From the NCBI GenBank assembly GCA_036365145.1, contig JAEOAD010000025.1, positions 29,273,001-29,337,000 on the forward strand: 64,000 bases of DNA. The letters run 5' to 3'. Source of the DNA: Orientallactaga sibirica (Eukaryota; Chordata; Mammalia; Rodentia; Dipodidae). The position numbers were made by a program, and so were the translations under genes. The notes below the pieces were generated by a model. The model was not told the origin of the DNA. It saw only the letters and a program-made list of their open reading frames with translations, and made no database searches. Shown here in pieces: positions 63,811-64,000 of this stretch (positions are counted from its first letter, which is position 1; the number at the start of each line of letters is the position of its first letter).

Positions 63811-64000
63811 TGGTTCTTTTTATGACACTTGTCTTGTGTCTCAGGTCATAAAAATTCCTGAACTTTCACATCAGTGTAGGATGAGGCTTTAGTGGGGTAT
63901 CTTACCAGGAAATGCTGGCTAGAGGAAGGAAAGGCTGTGATCCCAGTCACATCATTCCATGGGCAGGCAAGGCTGGGCCCGGGCAATCTGCTATATCCAG
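63811..64000. other. Unique sequence to window end
   Basis: Nothing was recognised. Confidence 0.4.

Overview
This is mammalian nuclear DNA. It is dense in two short SINE families: a 7SL-derived B1-type element of about 150 bp ending in an A-rich tail, and a tRNA-derived element of about 190-250 bp with a B2-like head, a middle found only in this family and a CT-rich/AAATAAAT tail. Together with B4/ID-type composites and old MIR/L2 traces they point to a myomorph rodent. From memory the B1 and tRNA-SINE variants look like those of jerboas (Dipodidae). That species-level call is inference at about 0.6; the rodent call is firm.

The window holds one recognisable protein-coding gene, on the minus strand: ETV3 (METS/PE1), an ETS-family transcriptional repressor. 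Its four coding exons join with GT-AG boundaries and matching phases into a 500-residue open reading frame: exon 2 (31657-31702), exon 3 (30831-31068), exon 4 (29048-29163) and exon 5 (19572-20674). A CpG island at about 32.69-33.54 kb holds the promoter and the likely non-coding exon 1, with donor at 33255/33256. The 3' UTR is inferred to run through a SINE-free block down to an AATAAA at 16159-16164, giving about 3.4 kb. Intron 4 (8.4 kb) is packed with SINEs.

Layout. 1-15.2 kb: region downstream of ETV3, SINE-studded, with unique intergenic stretches (7.5-9.3 and 9.7-12.4 kb) and no supported gene. 15.4-15.7 kb: an old L1-like fragment. 16.14-33.4 kb: ETV3. 33.5-64 kb: region upstream of the ETV3 promoter, dominated by SINEs and microsatellites. 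It contains two direct tandem duplications: about 1.6 kb at 34.96-38.23 kb and about 3.16 kb at 52.41-58.74 kb. It also contains a scrambled low-quality-looking block at 41.55-42.1 kb, a possible LTR remnant near 49.4-49.8 kb, and a small CpG-rich patch at 63.3-63.45 kb that could be the first exon of an unknown plus-strand transcript. The related gene ETV3L, a neighbour of ETV3 in human, was not seen.

The most useful leads are: an in-frame upstream ATG in ETV3 exon 1 that would add 28 arginine-rich residues; an inverted pair of ETS sites at the ETV3 promoter (possible autoregulation); a read-through isoform containing only the ETS domain; the 3.16-kb tandem duplication with a 5-bp microhomology junction, whose two copies differ mostly by homopolymer indels; and a distinct tRNA-SINE subfamily with an extra inserted block. 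Nothing resembling a new multi-gene system was found. All repeat boundaries are by eye and are good to roughly 5-15 bases.
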